Part shown: positions 37,470-46,385 of the stretch, piece by piece
Numbering within the stretch: position 1 is the stretch's first letter
Layout: the number at the start of each line of letters is the position of its first letter
Origin: Bradyrhizobium sp. CCBAU 51627
GTDB taxonomy: Bacteria; Pseudomonadota; Alphaproteobacteria; Rhizobiales; Xanthobacteraceae
Length of the DNA stretch: 64,000 nt
Assembly: GCF_028128765.1 (NCBI RefSeq)
Contig: NZ_LBJG01000027.1
Coordinates: forward strand, 348,878-412,877
Reading direction: 5' to 3'
Translations under genes and position numbers: made by a program
Notes under the pieces: generated by a model
Databases searched by the model: none
Seen by the model: only the letters and a program-made list of their open reading frames with translations
Told to the model about the DNA's origin: nothing

Positions 37470-38276
37470 ATGCCGTCCGGCAGCGCAGACATTTCGTCGA
37501 TCCTCGACCGCATTCTGGATGCGGCAACGGACAACCTCAGGATAGCGAAGATCCTGGTCCAGATGGGCCTCGACCCCAACAACGTCACCTGGGACGCGAT
37601 CTTCAACCGGCTGCTGGAGATCTTCGTTCACAACATCACGCTGGCCAACATGTTCGCCGCGGTCGGCGCCATCTTCTTCGTCGCCACACTCCTGATGCGG
37701 ACGATGGTGCCGTTGCGCGTCGCCAACATGATCGGTTGCGCCTTCTTCGCCCTTTTCGGCGCGCTCTCGGCCAATGTCTCGACGTTCCTGCTGTATCTGC
37801 TCTTGCTTCCGATCAACGCTCTTCGCCTGCGGCAGATGCTCAAGCTGGTCAAGAAGGCGCGCCATGCCGCCGAGGGCGACATGTCGATCGAGTGGCTCAA
37901 GCCGTTCATGGCCGAGCGCAGATACCGTCGCGGCGACACGCTGTTCAGATTGGGCGATCCGGCCAAGGAGATGCTGCTCACCGTCACCGGCAGATTCCTG
38001 GTGAAGGAGATCGGCGTCGAAATCGGGCCTGGAGCCCTCATGGGAGAGTTCGGCTTCCTCACACCGGACAACCGGCGCACCGGAACGATCGAATGCATCG
38101 AAGACGGCCAGGTGCTGACGATCACCTACGACCGGCTGCTGGAGATCTACTTCCAGGACCCGCAGTTCGGCTATTACTTCCTGGTGCTGACCAGCCAGCG
38201 CCTCCTGCAGAACATCGATCGCCTGCAAAAGCAGCTGGCCGCGGCACAGGCGGCGACCACGAACAAGATCGCCTGA
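37470..38276 (+). CDS. Membrane protein with cyclic nucleotide-binding fold (Popeye-like layout)
   Basis: A 268-residue protein starting at the ATG that gives MPSGSADISSILDRILDAAT; the longer frame upstream reads through the palindromic leader. Three hydrophobic spans lie at about 58-76, 83-98 and 102-118. The C-terminal domain (about 140-255) is a cyclic-nucleotide-binding barrel; its phosphate-binding cassette is MGEFGFLTPDNRRTGTIEC (about 191-209), with the conserved GE and RRT. A final helix contains LQNIDRLQKQLAAAQ. This layout, three spans then a cNMP domain, is that of Popeye proteins. There is no HTH and no channel pore helix, so it is neither a Crp factor nor a standard ion channel. 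Confidence 0.8.
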   Translation: MPSGSADISSILDRILDAATDNLRIAKILVQMGLDPNNVTWDAIFNRLLEIFVHNITLANMFAAVGAIFFVATLLMRTMVPLRVANMIGCAFFALFGALSANVSTFLLYLLLLPINALRLRQMLKLVKKARHAAEGDMSIEWLKPFMAERRYRRGDTLFRLGDPAKEMLLTVTGRFLVKEIGVEIGPGALMGEFGFLTPDNRRTGTIECIEDGQVLTITYDRLLEIYFQDPQFGYYFLVLTSQRLLQNIDRLQKQLAAAQAATTNKIA

Positions 38277-38283
38277 CTGCCGC

Positions 38284-38925
38284 TCAGTTCAGCAAGAGCG
38301 CCATGCCGGGATCGCCCTTCTTCATCGCACGCCCGTAAGCCGGACGCGCACCGACGCGGCCGAGATAGCTGACCACGTTCGGGCAGCGCGAAAGGTCGTA
38401 GGGTTGGAAATAGCGCATCGTGGTGAGCGAGAAGACGATCATGATGTCGGCCACGGTGAAGGTGCTGCCGGCGAGATACTCGACATCGCGCACCCGCGCA
38501 TCGACGAAGTCGAAGGCGCGATCGACGCGCGCCCTGGTCGCAACCAGCATCGGATTGTCATCGGCGAGCTTGAGCCGGTTCAGCAGCATCAGCCGCCCCA
38601 TACCGGCTTGCAGCGTGCCGTTGGCAAAGTGAAACCAGTACAGGAATTGCGCGAAATCGGCATCATCGGCGCCGAGCACGAGGCGACCGTTGCCATATTT
38701 GGCGATGATGTAATCGACGATGGCGCCGGATTCGGCGAGCACGAGATCGCCATCGACGATGACGGGCGCCGCCCCGATCGGATGCAGCGCCTTGTAATCA
38801 GGCGGCGCCAGCATGGTGACTGGATCGCGCGCATAGCGCTTCAGCTCATAGGGGACCCCGAGCTCCTCGCAGAGCCAGACGATGCGTTCGGATTGCGATT
38901 TGCCGAGATGGTGGACTGTAAGCAT
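38284..38925 (-). CDS. Glutathione S-transferase family protein
   Basis: A 213-residue GST. The ATG at 38925 gives MLTVHHLGKSQSERIVWLCE, the thioredoxin-fold start with the Ser of the SxS motif as catalytic residue. The GSH-binding part has LHPIGAAPVIVDGDLVLAES (cis-Pro and ES motif). The helical C-domain includes YLAGSTFTVADIMIVFSLTT with the N-capping box. Substrate is unknown. It converges on the cNMP-domain gene with 7 bases between stops. Confidence 0.92.
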   Translation of the reverse strand: MLTVHHLGKSQSERIVWLCEELGVPYELKRYARDPVTMLAPPDYKALHPIGAAPVIVDGDLVLAESGAIVDYIIAKYGNGRLVLGADDADFAQFLYWFHFANGTLQAGMGRLMLLNRLKLADDNPMLVATRARVDRAFDFVDARVRDVEYLAGSTFTVADIMIVFSLTTMRYFQPYDLSRCPNVVSYLGRVGARPAYGRAMKKGDPGMALLLN

Positions 38926-39202
38926 GGAGTCTCCTTGCGGCTGCAAATTGGATGAGCCGCGATGCCACATCATAGGGGGTCGTTAGAGAGGGCGCGATCA
39001 CGTTCTCCTCGTGCCCCGGACGCAGCGGAGCGTCTCCCCGGCGATGCAGTGCGCAGCAGACCCCGCTGCAGCGCCTCCAGACACGGGACTGCCCTTTCCC
39101 CTCGTCCGTCACGATGCCGCAATAATGCGGCTGCGCCGGCTTTCCCCGCCGTAAAACCGCCCCAAAAACCGAATGGTAACCATGATGGGCTAGGGTGCTG
39201 AC

Positions 39203-40000
39203 GTGACCAATTCCCCGACGATCCTGGTATTCGATTCCGGCCTTGGTGGCCTCACCGTGCTGCGTGAGGTCGTGGCCGCGCGCCCGGACGCGCATTATAC
39301 CTACGTCGCTGACGACGCCTTCTTCCCTTATGGCCATCACAGCGAGGACGAGATCATCGCTCGCGTCGTGCCGCTGATGGGGGACTTGATCGGCACCCAT
39401 GATCCTGACCTCGTCGTCATCGCCTGCAACACCGCCTCCACTTTGGTCCTATCGCACTTGCGGGCCGCTTATTCCGTACCCTTCGTCGGCACGGTGCCGG
39501 CGATCAAGCCGGCCTGCGCGCGGTCAAAGACCCGCCGCGTCTCGGTGCTCGGCACCAAGGGCACGGTAAAGCGCGAATACACCAAGGCGCTGATCCGCGA
39601 TTTCGCGCAAGGCTGCGAGGTGACGCTGGTCGGCTCGCCCGAGCTTGCCTCGCTCGCCGAACGCGATCTCAGCGGCCATTCAATCAGCGATGCCGACATC
39701 CTCGCCGAGCTCACCCCCTGCTTTGTCGGTGATGCCGCCGATGCGAGCGCGCGCACCGACACGGTGGTGCTCGCCTGCACGCACTACCCGCTGCTGCTCG
39801 ACCGGCTGGAGCGGCTGGCGCCATGGCCGGTCGAATGGATCGACCCGGCACCAGCGATCGCCCGTCGGGTCTCCGACCTGCTCGGCGCACGCAGCGGCGG
39901 CATCGTGGAATCCGGCGCCGAAATGATTTTCACGTCGAACCGCGTGCATGGGCTCGGACCGGCCCTGACGCCGTTCTTCGGCGGCCGCGCCGTCGCCTGA
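39203..40000 (+). CDS. murI: Glutamate racemase
   Basis: A 265-residue enzyme with a GTG start. It holds both catalytic cysteines: VVIACNTASTLVLSHLRAAY (Cys about residue 74) and VVLACTHYPLLLDRLERL (about 192). The start has VFDSGLGGLTVLREV, the usual MurI signature, and DDAFFPYGHHSEDEI. It makes D-glutamate for peptidoglycan in the cytosol. The 277-base gap upstream to the GST gene is divergent and must carry the promoter. Confidence 0.93.
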   Translation: MTNSPTILVFDSGLGGLTVLREVVAARPDAHYTYVADDAFFPYGHHSEDEIIARVVPLMGDLIGTHDPDLVVIACNTASTLVLSHLRAAYSVPFVGTVPAIKPACARSKTRRVSVLGTKGTVKREYTKALIRDFAQGCEVTLVGSPELASLAERDLSGHSISDADILAELTPCFVGDAADASARTDTVVLACTHYPLLLDRLERLAPWPVEWIDPAPAIARRVSDLLGARSGGIVESGAEMIFTSNRVHGLGPALTPFFGGRAVA

Positions 40001-40062
40001 CCTTGCGCCCAGGCCGCGCGCTGCTAGGCTTCGCGCATCGTCATCTCGCGCAAGGTCTTTCC

Positions 40063-40836
40063 ATGTCGGTCCCCGCCACGCCGCTCAATCGTCTCCGCCA
40101 GATGTGGAGCGAGAGACGTCCCGCCTTCGGCGCGATCGCAACGATCCCGAGCGTGCAGATAGTACAGATCATGGCGCGCTCGCTCGACTGGATTATCGTC
40201 GATCTCGAGCACGGGCCGATCGGGCTCACCGAAGCGCATGCGATGATCGCGGCGACGACCGGCACGCCATGCACGCCGCTGGTGCGGATTGCCGCGAACG
40301 AACCGTGGCTTGCGAAAGCACCGATGGACATCGGCGCGTTCGGCATCAACTTCCCGATGATCACCAATCGCGACGAGGCCGAGAAAGCGGTGCGTAGCGT
40401 GCGCTATCCGCCACGCGGCGACCGGCTCTGGGGGCCGTTCCATGCCCCATTCCGCTGGGGCCAGTCGATGCCGGACTACATGGCCTCGGCCGACGACGAG
40501 ATGATCTGCATGGTCACCATCGAGCATGTCGATGCCGTCAACCGCATCGACGAGATCATGGCGACGCCGGGCATCGACGTCGCCGTCATCGGCCCCGGCG
40601 ATCTCGCCACGTCCATTAACAAGCGCGGCCAGATGGATGACCCCCAGTTGCTCGAACTGATCTCCCGCGCCGAGGCCGGCATCCTCAGAAGCGGCGTGCC
40701 GATCGGCGGCGTGGCGCGCACCGCCGACCAGGCCAACCGACTGATCGACCGCGGCTACCGCGCGATCGCGCTCGGCTTCGACTGGTCGCTATTCCAGCGC
40801 GGTATCATGGCGGCATTCGACGGAATCAGGCGCTGA
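40063..40836 (+). CDS. HpcH/HpaI aldolase/citrate lyase family protein
   Basis: A 257-residue TIM-barrel aldolase of the HpaI group. It starts MSVPATPLNRLRQMWSERRP. Metal and substrate residues are seen in DWIIVDLEHGPIGLTEAHAM (the acid and His), LVRIAANEPWLAKAPMDIGA, MVTIEHVDAVNRIDEIMATP (metal-binding Glu), and VAVIGPGDLATSINKRGQMD (metal-binding Asp). It likely cleaves a 4-hydroxy-2-oxo acid to pyruvate and an aldehyde. The gene is 62 bases after murI and may be co-transcribed with it, but no partner gene of an aromatic pathway is near. Confidence 0.88.
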   Translation: MSVPATPLNRLRQMWSERRPAFGAIATIPSVQIVQIMARSLDWIIVDLEHGPIGLTEAHAMIAATTGTPCTPLVRIAANEPWLAKAPMDIGAFGINFPMITNRDEAEKAVRSVRYPPRGDRLWGPFHAPFRWGQSMPDYMASADDEMICMVTIEHVDAVNRIDEIMATPGIDVAVIGPGDLATSINKRGQMDDPQLLELISRAEAGILRSGVPIGGVARTADQANRLIDRGYRAIALGFDWSLFQRGIMAAFDGIRR

Positions 40837-41059
40837 CCTATCCCTGCCAGATCGCGGCAGGCGTCGTGAACGCCAAGGTCGCGACCTTAAGATTTTGAAA
40901 TTGTTAACTATTTATATTCCCGCCAAGAGCGGCCAGCCAGCCCCGCCGGTGCCGTCGTAGGGCCAACCAGCCGCCCCAAAGCGGGTTGGTTGTGCTAAAG
41001 CGAACAAGCGGGCGACCCACCCGCTGCCCATATTTTCATCTCCGGGAACCGAAAGAGCG

Positions 41060-41827
41060 ATGCGCGGGACGCCCAAGACCATTTCGCTGCCGCGCCGCAT
41101 GATCTGCGACCTCATGCGGGCGTCGATGGACGTGCCATTCGTTTCCCTGTCCCGTTCGCTCAATATTCGCCCGCTGCTGGAGGCTCGTGCAGGCGTGATG
41201 GCACCGGCCGGCTGGGCGGCGATGTTCGTGAAGGCTTTCGCCCTGGTCGCCAGGGACGAGCCCGTGCTGCGCACCGTCTACGCCAAATGGCCCTGGCCAT
41301 CGCTCTACGAGCTGCCGAAGAGCGTGGCGCTGGTCGCTATCGCGCGGGTCGAGGATGGCGAGGAATGCGTGATGCCGCAGCGAATCGCGGCTCCCGAGAC
41401 CATGACGCTGGCCGCGATCGATGCCGAGATCCGGCGCGCCAAGACGGCCCCGATCGACGACGTCCCGATGTTCCGCAAGATCATGCGGGCGACCCGGCTA
41501 CCGCTGCCGCTGCGGCGGCTGTCCTGGGCCGTGGGGCTCAATTTCGGCCGGCAGCGGGGCAATTGGTTCGGCAGCTTCGCAGTGAGTTCGGTGGCCGCCT
41601 ATGGCGGCGGCGAGCTTCATCCCGTTACCCCCGGCCCCTTCATTGTCAGCTATGGGGTGGTCGAGCCCGACCAGACCATCCACGTCGTGATCCGCTGGGA
41701 CCACAGGGTCACCGATGCCGCCCCCATCGCCCGGGTCCTGACCCGGCTGGAACAGGTCCTGAACGCTGAAATTGCTGCCGAATTACGGGCGGCCGGACCG
41801 AAGCAGATCCGGGCCGTCAGGACGTGA
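41060..41827 (+). CDS. 2-oxo acid dehydrogenase E2-like acyltransferase homologue
   Basis: A 255-residue protein resembling the catalytic domain of dihydrolipoamide acyltransferases (chloramphenicol-acetyltransferase fold). The family C-terminal motif DHRxxDGA is seen as RWDHRVTDAAPIARVL (about residues 217-232): the catalytic His and Asp remain, but the Gly after Asp is Ala. The N-terminal part has ISLPRRMICDLMRASMDVPF, close to the start of an E2 catalytic core. Lipoyl and E1/E3-binding domains are absent. It may be an acyltransferase acting on an unknown carrier. It stands alone between the aldolase and rpsD. Confidence 0.7.
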   Translation: MRGTPKTISLPRRMICDLMRASMDVPFVSLSRSLNIRPLLEARAGVMAPAGWAAMFVKAFALVARDEPVLRTVYAKWPWPSLYELPKSVALVAIARVEDGEECVMPQRIAAPETMTLAAIDAEIRRAKTAPIDDVPMFRKIMRATRLPLPLRRLSWAVGLNFGRQRGNWFGSFAVSSVAAYGGGELHPVTPGPFIVSYGVVEPDQTIHVVIRWDHRVTDAAPIARVLTRLEQVLNAEIAAELRAAGPKQIRAVRT

Positions 41828-42029
41828 TTCCGTGGCCGTTCGCATTGACAGCGAACCCCAAACTCCCCTAAAAGCCGCCTGCTCGCGGGCCGATTTCGGC
41901 CCGCGAAGCGTTTCGCGACCCGTGGTCCGCTCCCTTAAGCTTTGGGGATTGGACCTGTCGGTGCCGGGCTGAAGGCCTGTCACACAGGAGGGCGCGTTTC
42001 CTCATAACCATGCAACCGAAGAGGACGCG

Positions 42030-42647
42030 ATGACTAAGCGCAGTGAGGCGAAGTACAAGATCGATCGCCGTATGGGCCAGAACATCTGGGGCCGCCCGAA
42101 GAGCCCCGTGAACCGCCGCGAATACGGCCCCGGCCAGCACGGCCAGCGCCGCAAGGGCAAGCTCTCGGACTTCGGCGTGCAGCTGCGCGCCAAGCAGAAG
42201 CTGAAGGGCTACTACGCCAACATCAGCGAGCGCCAGTTCCACGGCATCTATGTCGAGGCGAGCCGCCTCAAGGGCGACACCGGCGAGAACCTGATCGGGC
42301 TGCTCGAGCGTCGTCTCGACGCGGTCGTGTACCGCGCCAAGTTCGTCTCCACGATCTTCGCCGCCCGCCAGTTCATCAACCACGGCCACATCAAGGTGAA
42401 CGGCCGCAAGGTCAACATCTCGAGCTACCAGGTCAAGATCGGCGACGTGATCGAGGTCAAGGAAGCCTCCAAGCAGCTCGCCCACGTTCTCGAAGCCAGC
42501 CAGCTCCCCGAGCGCGACACTCCCGACTATCTCGAAGTCGACCACGGCAAGATGACCGCCAAATACGTGCGCATCCCCGGCCTCTCCGACGTGCCGTTCC
42601 CGGTGCAGATGGAGCCCCATCTGGTCGTCGAATTCTATTCGCGCTAA
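42030..42647 (+). CDS. rpsD: 30S ribosomal protein S4
   Basis: A 205-residue S4 protein. The start MTKRSEAKYKIDRRMGQNIW and the block YGPGQHGQRRKGKLSDFGVQ are typical of alphaproteobacteria. The S4 RNA-binding fold covers about 94-155 and contains SKFVSTIFAARQFINHGHIK-type sequence (here AKFVSTIFAARQFINHGHIK) and VNGRKVNISSYQVKIGDVIE. The ATG follows GAGGACGCG. It binds 16S rRNA early in small-subunit assembly. It is a single-gene unit ending in a strong terminator; S4 in other bacteria regulates translation of its own operon. Confidence 0.97.
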   Translation: MTKRSEAKYKIDRRMGQNIWGRPKSPVNRREYGPGQHGQRRKGKLSDFGVQLRAKQKLKGYYANISERQFHGIYVEASRLKGDTGENLIGLLERRLDAVVYRAKFVSTIFAARQFINHGHIKVNGRKVNISSYQVKIGDVIEVKEASKQLAHVLEASQLPERDTPDYLEVDHGKMTAKYVRIPGLSDVPFPVQMEPHLVVEFYSR

Positions 42648-42660
42648 GATCTGAATATCG

Positions 42661-42688
42661 AAAGGCCCCGGTTCGCCGGGGCCTTTTT
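42661..42688 (+). terminator. Rho-independent terminator of rpsD
   Basis: AAAGGCCCCGG-ttcg-CCGGGGCCTTT is an 11-bp stem with a stable TTCG loop, running into TTTTT. It lies 13 bases after the rpsD stop. Confidence 0.93.
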
Positions 42689-42736
42689 GCTTAAGAGCCA
42701 CATTTCAGTGGCCGCAATGCTTTGAGGAGCCGTCGC

Positions 42737-43804
42737 ATGCTCTATACCCCTCCCCCTGTTGATCCCAAGGCGCCCCCGGTGCGCATCAATCTGCTCTCGG
42801 ACACGCAGACCAGGCCGACGGCTGGGATGCGGGAGGCGATGGCACGGGCGGAGGTCGGCGACGAGCAGGTCGGCGACGATCCGACCGTGAATGCGCTGTG
42901 CGAGCGCGTCGCGGAGTTGATGGGCAAGGAAGCCGCGGTCTACATGCCCTCGGGCACGATGTGCAATGTCACCGCAACGCTGGTGCATTGTCGTCCCGGC
43001 GACGAGATCCTCGCGCATGAGACCGCGCACATCATCGCGCGCGAGGGCGGTGCGCATGCCGCGATCGGCGGCTTCCAGGTCACGCAGCTGAAGGGCCCCG
43101 ACGGCCAGTTCACGCCCGAGACGCTTCGCAGGGCGCTGCACCCGCGCACGCGCTATCAGCCGCCGCAAACCGTTGTCAGCGTCGAGCAAACCGCCAATAT
43201 CGGCGGCGGCACGATCTGGAAGAAGACCGTGCTCGACGAGATCGTCGCGATCGCCAGACATCACGGCCTCGTCACCCACATGGACGGCGCGCGCCTGCTG
43301 AACGCCACGGTCGCAAGCGGCATCTCCCCGCGCGACATGACCGCAGGCTGGGATTCGGCCTGGATCGATTTCTCCAAGGGCCTCGGCGCACCGATCGGCG
43401 GTGTGCTGGCGGGCTCTCGCGCCTTCATCGATGCGGTCTGGCAGTGGAAGCAGCGTCTCGGCGGCTCGATGCGGCAGGCCGGTATCTGCGCGGCCGCCTG
43501 CATCTACGCGCTCGACCACCACGTCGAACGCCTCGCCGACGACCACGCCAATGCGCGCGCGCTGGCCCGCGGGCTGTCGCAGATATCAGGCATCGAGGTG
43601 CAGGAGCCCGAGACCAACCTCGTGTTCTTCAAGCCCGATGCCGCCGGCGTTCCCGGCGACAAGATGGTCGCGGCACTTCGCCAGCGCGGCGTGACGCTCG
43701 CGATGATGGACGGCCGCATCCGCGCCTGCACGCATCTCGACGTCAATGCGAGCCAGATCGAAGAGACGATCGGATACGTGCGCGAGATCGTGCGCGCCGC
43801 CTAA
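42737..43804 (+). CDS. Threonine aldolase family protein (PLP-dependent beta-eliminating lyase)
   Basis: A 355-residue fold-type I PLP enzyme. The ATG lies 7 bases after GAGGAG. It opens with RINLLSDTQTRPTAGMREAM, the low-specificity threonine aldolase start; residues GTMCNVTATL bind PLP phosphate; MDGARLLNATVASGI carries the Asp that contacts the pyridine N; and the PLP Lys is in WIDFSKGLGAPIGGVLAGS (about residue 220). It should cleave L-threonine or L-allo-threonine to glycine and acetaldehyde. It converges on the serine hydrolase gene with 3 bases between stops. Confidence 0.9.
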   Translation: MLYTPPPVDPKAPPVRINLLSDTQTRPTAGMREAMARAEVGDEQVGDDPTVNALCERVAELMGKEAAVYMPSGTMCNVTATLVHCRPGDEILAHETAHIIAREGGAHAAIGGFQVTQLKGPDGQFTPETLRRALHPRTRYQPPQTVVSVEQTANIGGGTIWKKTVLDEIVAIARHHGLVTHMDGARLLNATVASGISPRDMTAGWDSAWIDFSKGLGAPIGGVLAGSRAFIDAVWQWKQRLGGSMRQAGICAAACIYALDHHVERLADDHANARALARGLSQISGIEVQEPETNLVFFKPDAAGVPGDKMVAALRQRGVTLAMMDGRIRACTHLDVNASQIEETIGYVREIVRAA

Positions 43805-43807
43805 TCA

Positions 43808-45073
43808 TCAGCGCTTCATCGCTCCGTAGACCAGCCGCTTCACCTCGTCCAGGATCCGGCCGCGCTGCGCGGGCGACTGCATCATGCAGATCACAAACAT
43901 GTCGTCGGCAGGATCAATGAAGAAGAAGGTGCCGCCGACACCATCCCAGCGGTACTCGCCCGCTGGCAACGGGCCGTGCGCTACAGTGCGCACCGCAAAG
44001 CCGAGACCAAAGCCGCTGTCGCGCCCCGGAAAGTAGAACCCGGGATCTTTCGTTACGCCGGCCCCCTCGCCGATCTGGTCCGATGCCATCAGCGCCACCG
44101 TCTCGCGCCTGAGATAGCGGCGGCCATCGAGTTCACCGCCATTCAGCAGCATCTGCGCAAATCGCGCGTAGTCTCGAATCGTGCCGACCATGCCGGCCCC
44201 GCCGGATTCCCAGCGACGCGGCGCGGTCGCCTCCGTGATACCGGCGACGGGACGGTCGAACCAGTCGCCAGGCAAGGGCTCGGCGATCAGCGGCCGCTTG
44301 GCCGCGTCGGTGACGAAGAACGCAGTATCCCGCATCCCCAGGGGATCGAGCAGCCGCTGCTTCTCGAATTGATAGAGCGACAGGTCCGAGACGATTTCAA
44401 TCACGCGCCCCAGCACATCGGTGGAATGGCCATAGTCCCAAAGCGCTCCCGGCTGCTCGGCGAGCGGCAGGCGTGCAAGACGCGCGACGAATTGCGCGTT
44501 GTCAGGGTCGCCGTCGAACAAACCTGCCTGCGCATAGAGCTTGCGGACGGGACTGTCGCCGTAGAAGCCGTAGGTGATGCCGGAGGTATGTCGAAGCAGG
44601 TCGCGCACCGTGATCGGCCGCGCCAGCGGCTGCAGCACCAGCCTGCCGTCCGCCTCGGGGACGCCAACCCGCACCTCGGCGAAGGCCGGAATGTATTTTG
44701 CCACGGCATCGCCGAGCGCGAGCTTGCCGTCTTCCACCAGCATCATCGCCGCCACCGAGGTGATCGGTTTCGACATCGAGTAGAGGCGAAAGATGGTGTC
44801 CTCGGTCATCGGCTGCGCCGTCCTCACGTTGCGCAGGCCGAAGGTCTCGGAGAGCACGGGCTTGCCGTGCTGCTGGATCAGAAGGATCGCGCCGGGAATC
44901 CTGCCGGCGGCGACTTCGCGACTGAGAAACGCACTGACGCGCATAAGTCCCGCAGCCGTGAAGCTGCGGGCGAGCGGCATTTCGGCGCGGACCGGCCGCG
45001 CCGCACCGATCAGCAGAACAAGCGCGGCGACGAGGACAGCTCTGACGAGAGCCTCAGTTCTCCATGGCCTCAT
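43808..45073 (-). CDS. Serine hydrolase (class C beta-lactamase/esterase fold), copy 1
   Basis: A 421-residue secreted hydrolase. A signal peptide covers about 1-30 (LVAALVLLIGAARPVRAEMP). The SxxK motif is FRLYSMSKPITSVAAMML (Ser about residue 99), the second motif is the Tyr in LWDYGHSTDVLGR, and the third block lies around VGGTFFFIDPADDMF. These proteins are esterases or D-amino-peptidases, rarely true lactamases. The ATG lies inside the end of the preceding paralogue (20-base overlap), so translation is coupled. The protein is close in sequence to the upstream gene product along its whole length. Confidence 0.9.
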   Translation of the reverse strand: MRPWRTEALVRAVLVAALVLLIGAARPVRAEMPLARSFTAAGLMRVSAFLSREVAAGRIPGAILLIQQHGKPVLSETFGLRNVRTAQPMTEDTIFRLYSMSKPITSVAAMMLVEDGKLALGDAVAKYIPAFAEVRVGVPEADGRLVLQPLARPITVRDLLRHTSGITYGFYGDSPVRKLYAQAGLFDGDPDNAQFVARLARLPLAEQPGALWDYGHSTDVLGRVIEIVSDLSLYQFEKQRLLDPLGMRDTAFFVTDAAKRPLIAEPLPGDWFDRPVAGITEATAPRRWESGGAGMVGTIRDYARFAQMLLNGGELDGRRYLRRETVALMASDQIGEGAGVTKDPGFYFPGRDSGFGLGFAVRTVAHGPLPAGEYRWDGVGGTFFFIDPADDMFVICMMQSPAQRGRILDEVKRLVYGAMKR

Positions 45074-46340
45074 AGATCAACTGCTTCAGCGTCCGCTGCA
45101 CGCGCTGGCGCTCGCTCGGCGTCTGCTCCAGCAGGACGAAGAACATGTCCTGCTTGGGATCGATCACGAAATAGCAGCCGGAGGCGCCGTCCCATTTCAA
45201 CTCGCCAAGATCGCCGGGCGGCGGCGGCTTGGCATTGCCGGGATCGGTGCGGACCGCAAGCCCGAGGCCGAAGCCGAAGCCGTCGCCCGGGAAGTAGAAA
45301 TAATCGCGATCGACGCCCGAATTCGGCCCGATCTGGTCGGTCGTCATCAGCTTGAACGTCGCGGGCTTGAGAATGGTCTTGCCGTCGAGCGTGCCGCCGT
45401 TGAGCAGCATCTGGGCGAAACGTTGATAGTCGGCCATGGTCGTCACCATGCCGCCGCTGGCGAACTGGATCTTCTTGACGACGGTCGGATCGTTGATGCG
45501 GCCGACCCGGAAGTCGGAATCGTTCGGCACCGGTTGCGCCAGAAGCTTCTGCTTGGCGGGGTCCGTGACGAAGAAGCCGGTATCGACCATCCCGAGCGGG
45601 TCGAGCAGCTTCTCCCGCATGATGTCGATCAGCGGCTTGCCGGCCGCGATCTCCATCACGCGCGCCAGGACGTCGGTCGAATGACCGTATTGCCAGAGCG
45701 CGCCCGGCTGGTTGTGCAGCGGCAGCTTGGCGATGCGCTCGGCGAACTCGGCCAGGTCGAAATCACCGGCGTAGATGTTGGCGTCGCGATAGGCCTTGCG
45801 GACCAGGCTGTCGCCATAGAAGCCATAGGTGATGCCCGACGTGTGCGTCATCAGATCGTGGATCGTGATCGGCCGGTTCGGCGGCACGAGCTCGAGCGAC
45901 TTGGTGCCGTCCTCGGCTTTCCTCTCGACGCCGACCTTCACATTGGCAAAGGACGGGATGTATTTCGACAGCGGATCGTCGAGCTTGATCTTGCCGTCCT
46001 CGATCAATTGCATCGCAACGACGGAGGTGATCGCTTTGCTCATCGAGAACAGGCGGAAGATGGTCTTGTCGGTGATCGGCGCCTTGCTGACCACATCCTG
46101 CACGCCGAAGGCCTCGTGATAGACCGGCTTGCCGTGCTGCTTGATCAGCACGGTGGCACCCGCGATCTTGCCGGTCGCGACCTCGTTCTTGAAGAACTCG
46201 CTGACCTTGGCAAGCTTGTCCTGGTTGAAATGGGCGCCGGCGGGAATCTCGTAAGTGCCTTCCGCGCGCGCGAGCGACATCGCGCCAAACGAGACCAGCG
46301 CACCGCAGAGCAACGCAAATCGTCCAAAATGTAAAATCAT
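45054..46340 (-). CDS. Serine hydrolase (class C beta-lactamase/esterase fold), copy 2
   Basis: A 428-residue paralogue of the next gene. The start MILHFGRFALLCGALVSFGA gives a clean signal peptide ending SLARAEG; the ATG six codons earlier is possible. SxxK is FRLFSMSKAITSVVAMQLIE, the Tyr motif is LWQYGHSTDVLARVMEIAAG, and the end has GASGCYFVIDPKQDMFFVLL. Both copies share RHTSGITYGFYGDS-type sequence (here THTSGITYGFYGDSLVRKAY), showing tandem duplication. Substrates are unknown. The two form a two-gene unit on the minus strand. Confidence 0.9.
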   Translation of the reverse strand: MILHFGRFALLCGALVSFGAMSLARAEGTYEIPAGAHFNQDKLAKVSEFFKNEVATGKIAGATVLIKQHGKPVYHEAFGVQDVVSKAPITDKTIFRLFSMSKAITSVVAMQLIEDGKIKLDDPLSKYIPSFANVKVGVERKAEDGTKSLELVPPNRPITIHDLMTHTSGITYGFYGDSLVRKAYRDANIYAGDFDLAEFAERIAKLPLHNQPGALWQYGHSTDVLARVMEIAAGKPLIDIMREKLLDPLGMVDTGFFVTDPAKQKLLAQPVPNDSDFRVGRINDPTVVKKIQFASGGMVTTMADYQRFAQMLLNGGTLDGKTILKPATFKLMTTDQIGPNSGVDRDYFYFPGDGFGFGLGLAVRTDPGNAKPPPPGDLGELKWDGASGCYFVIDPKQDMFFVLLEQTPSERQRVQRTLKQLIYEAMEN

Positions 46341-46385
46341 ATCCCCTCCCCGGAACATGGCCGGCGGAGTGTACCGACCGCATTG

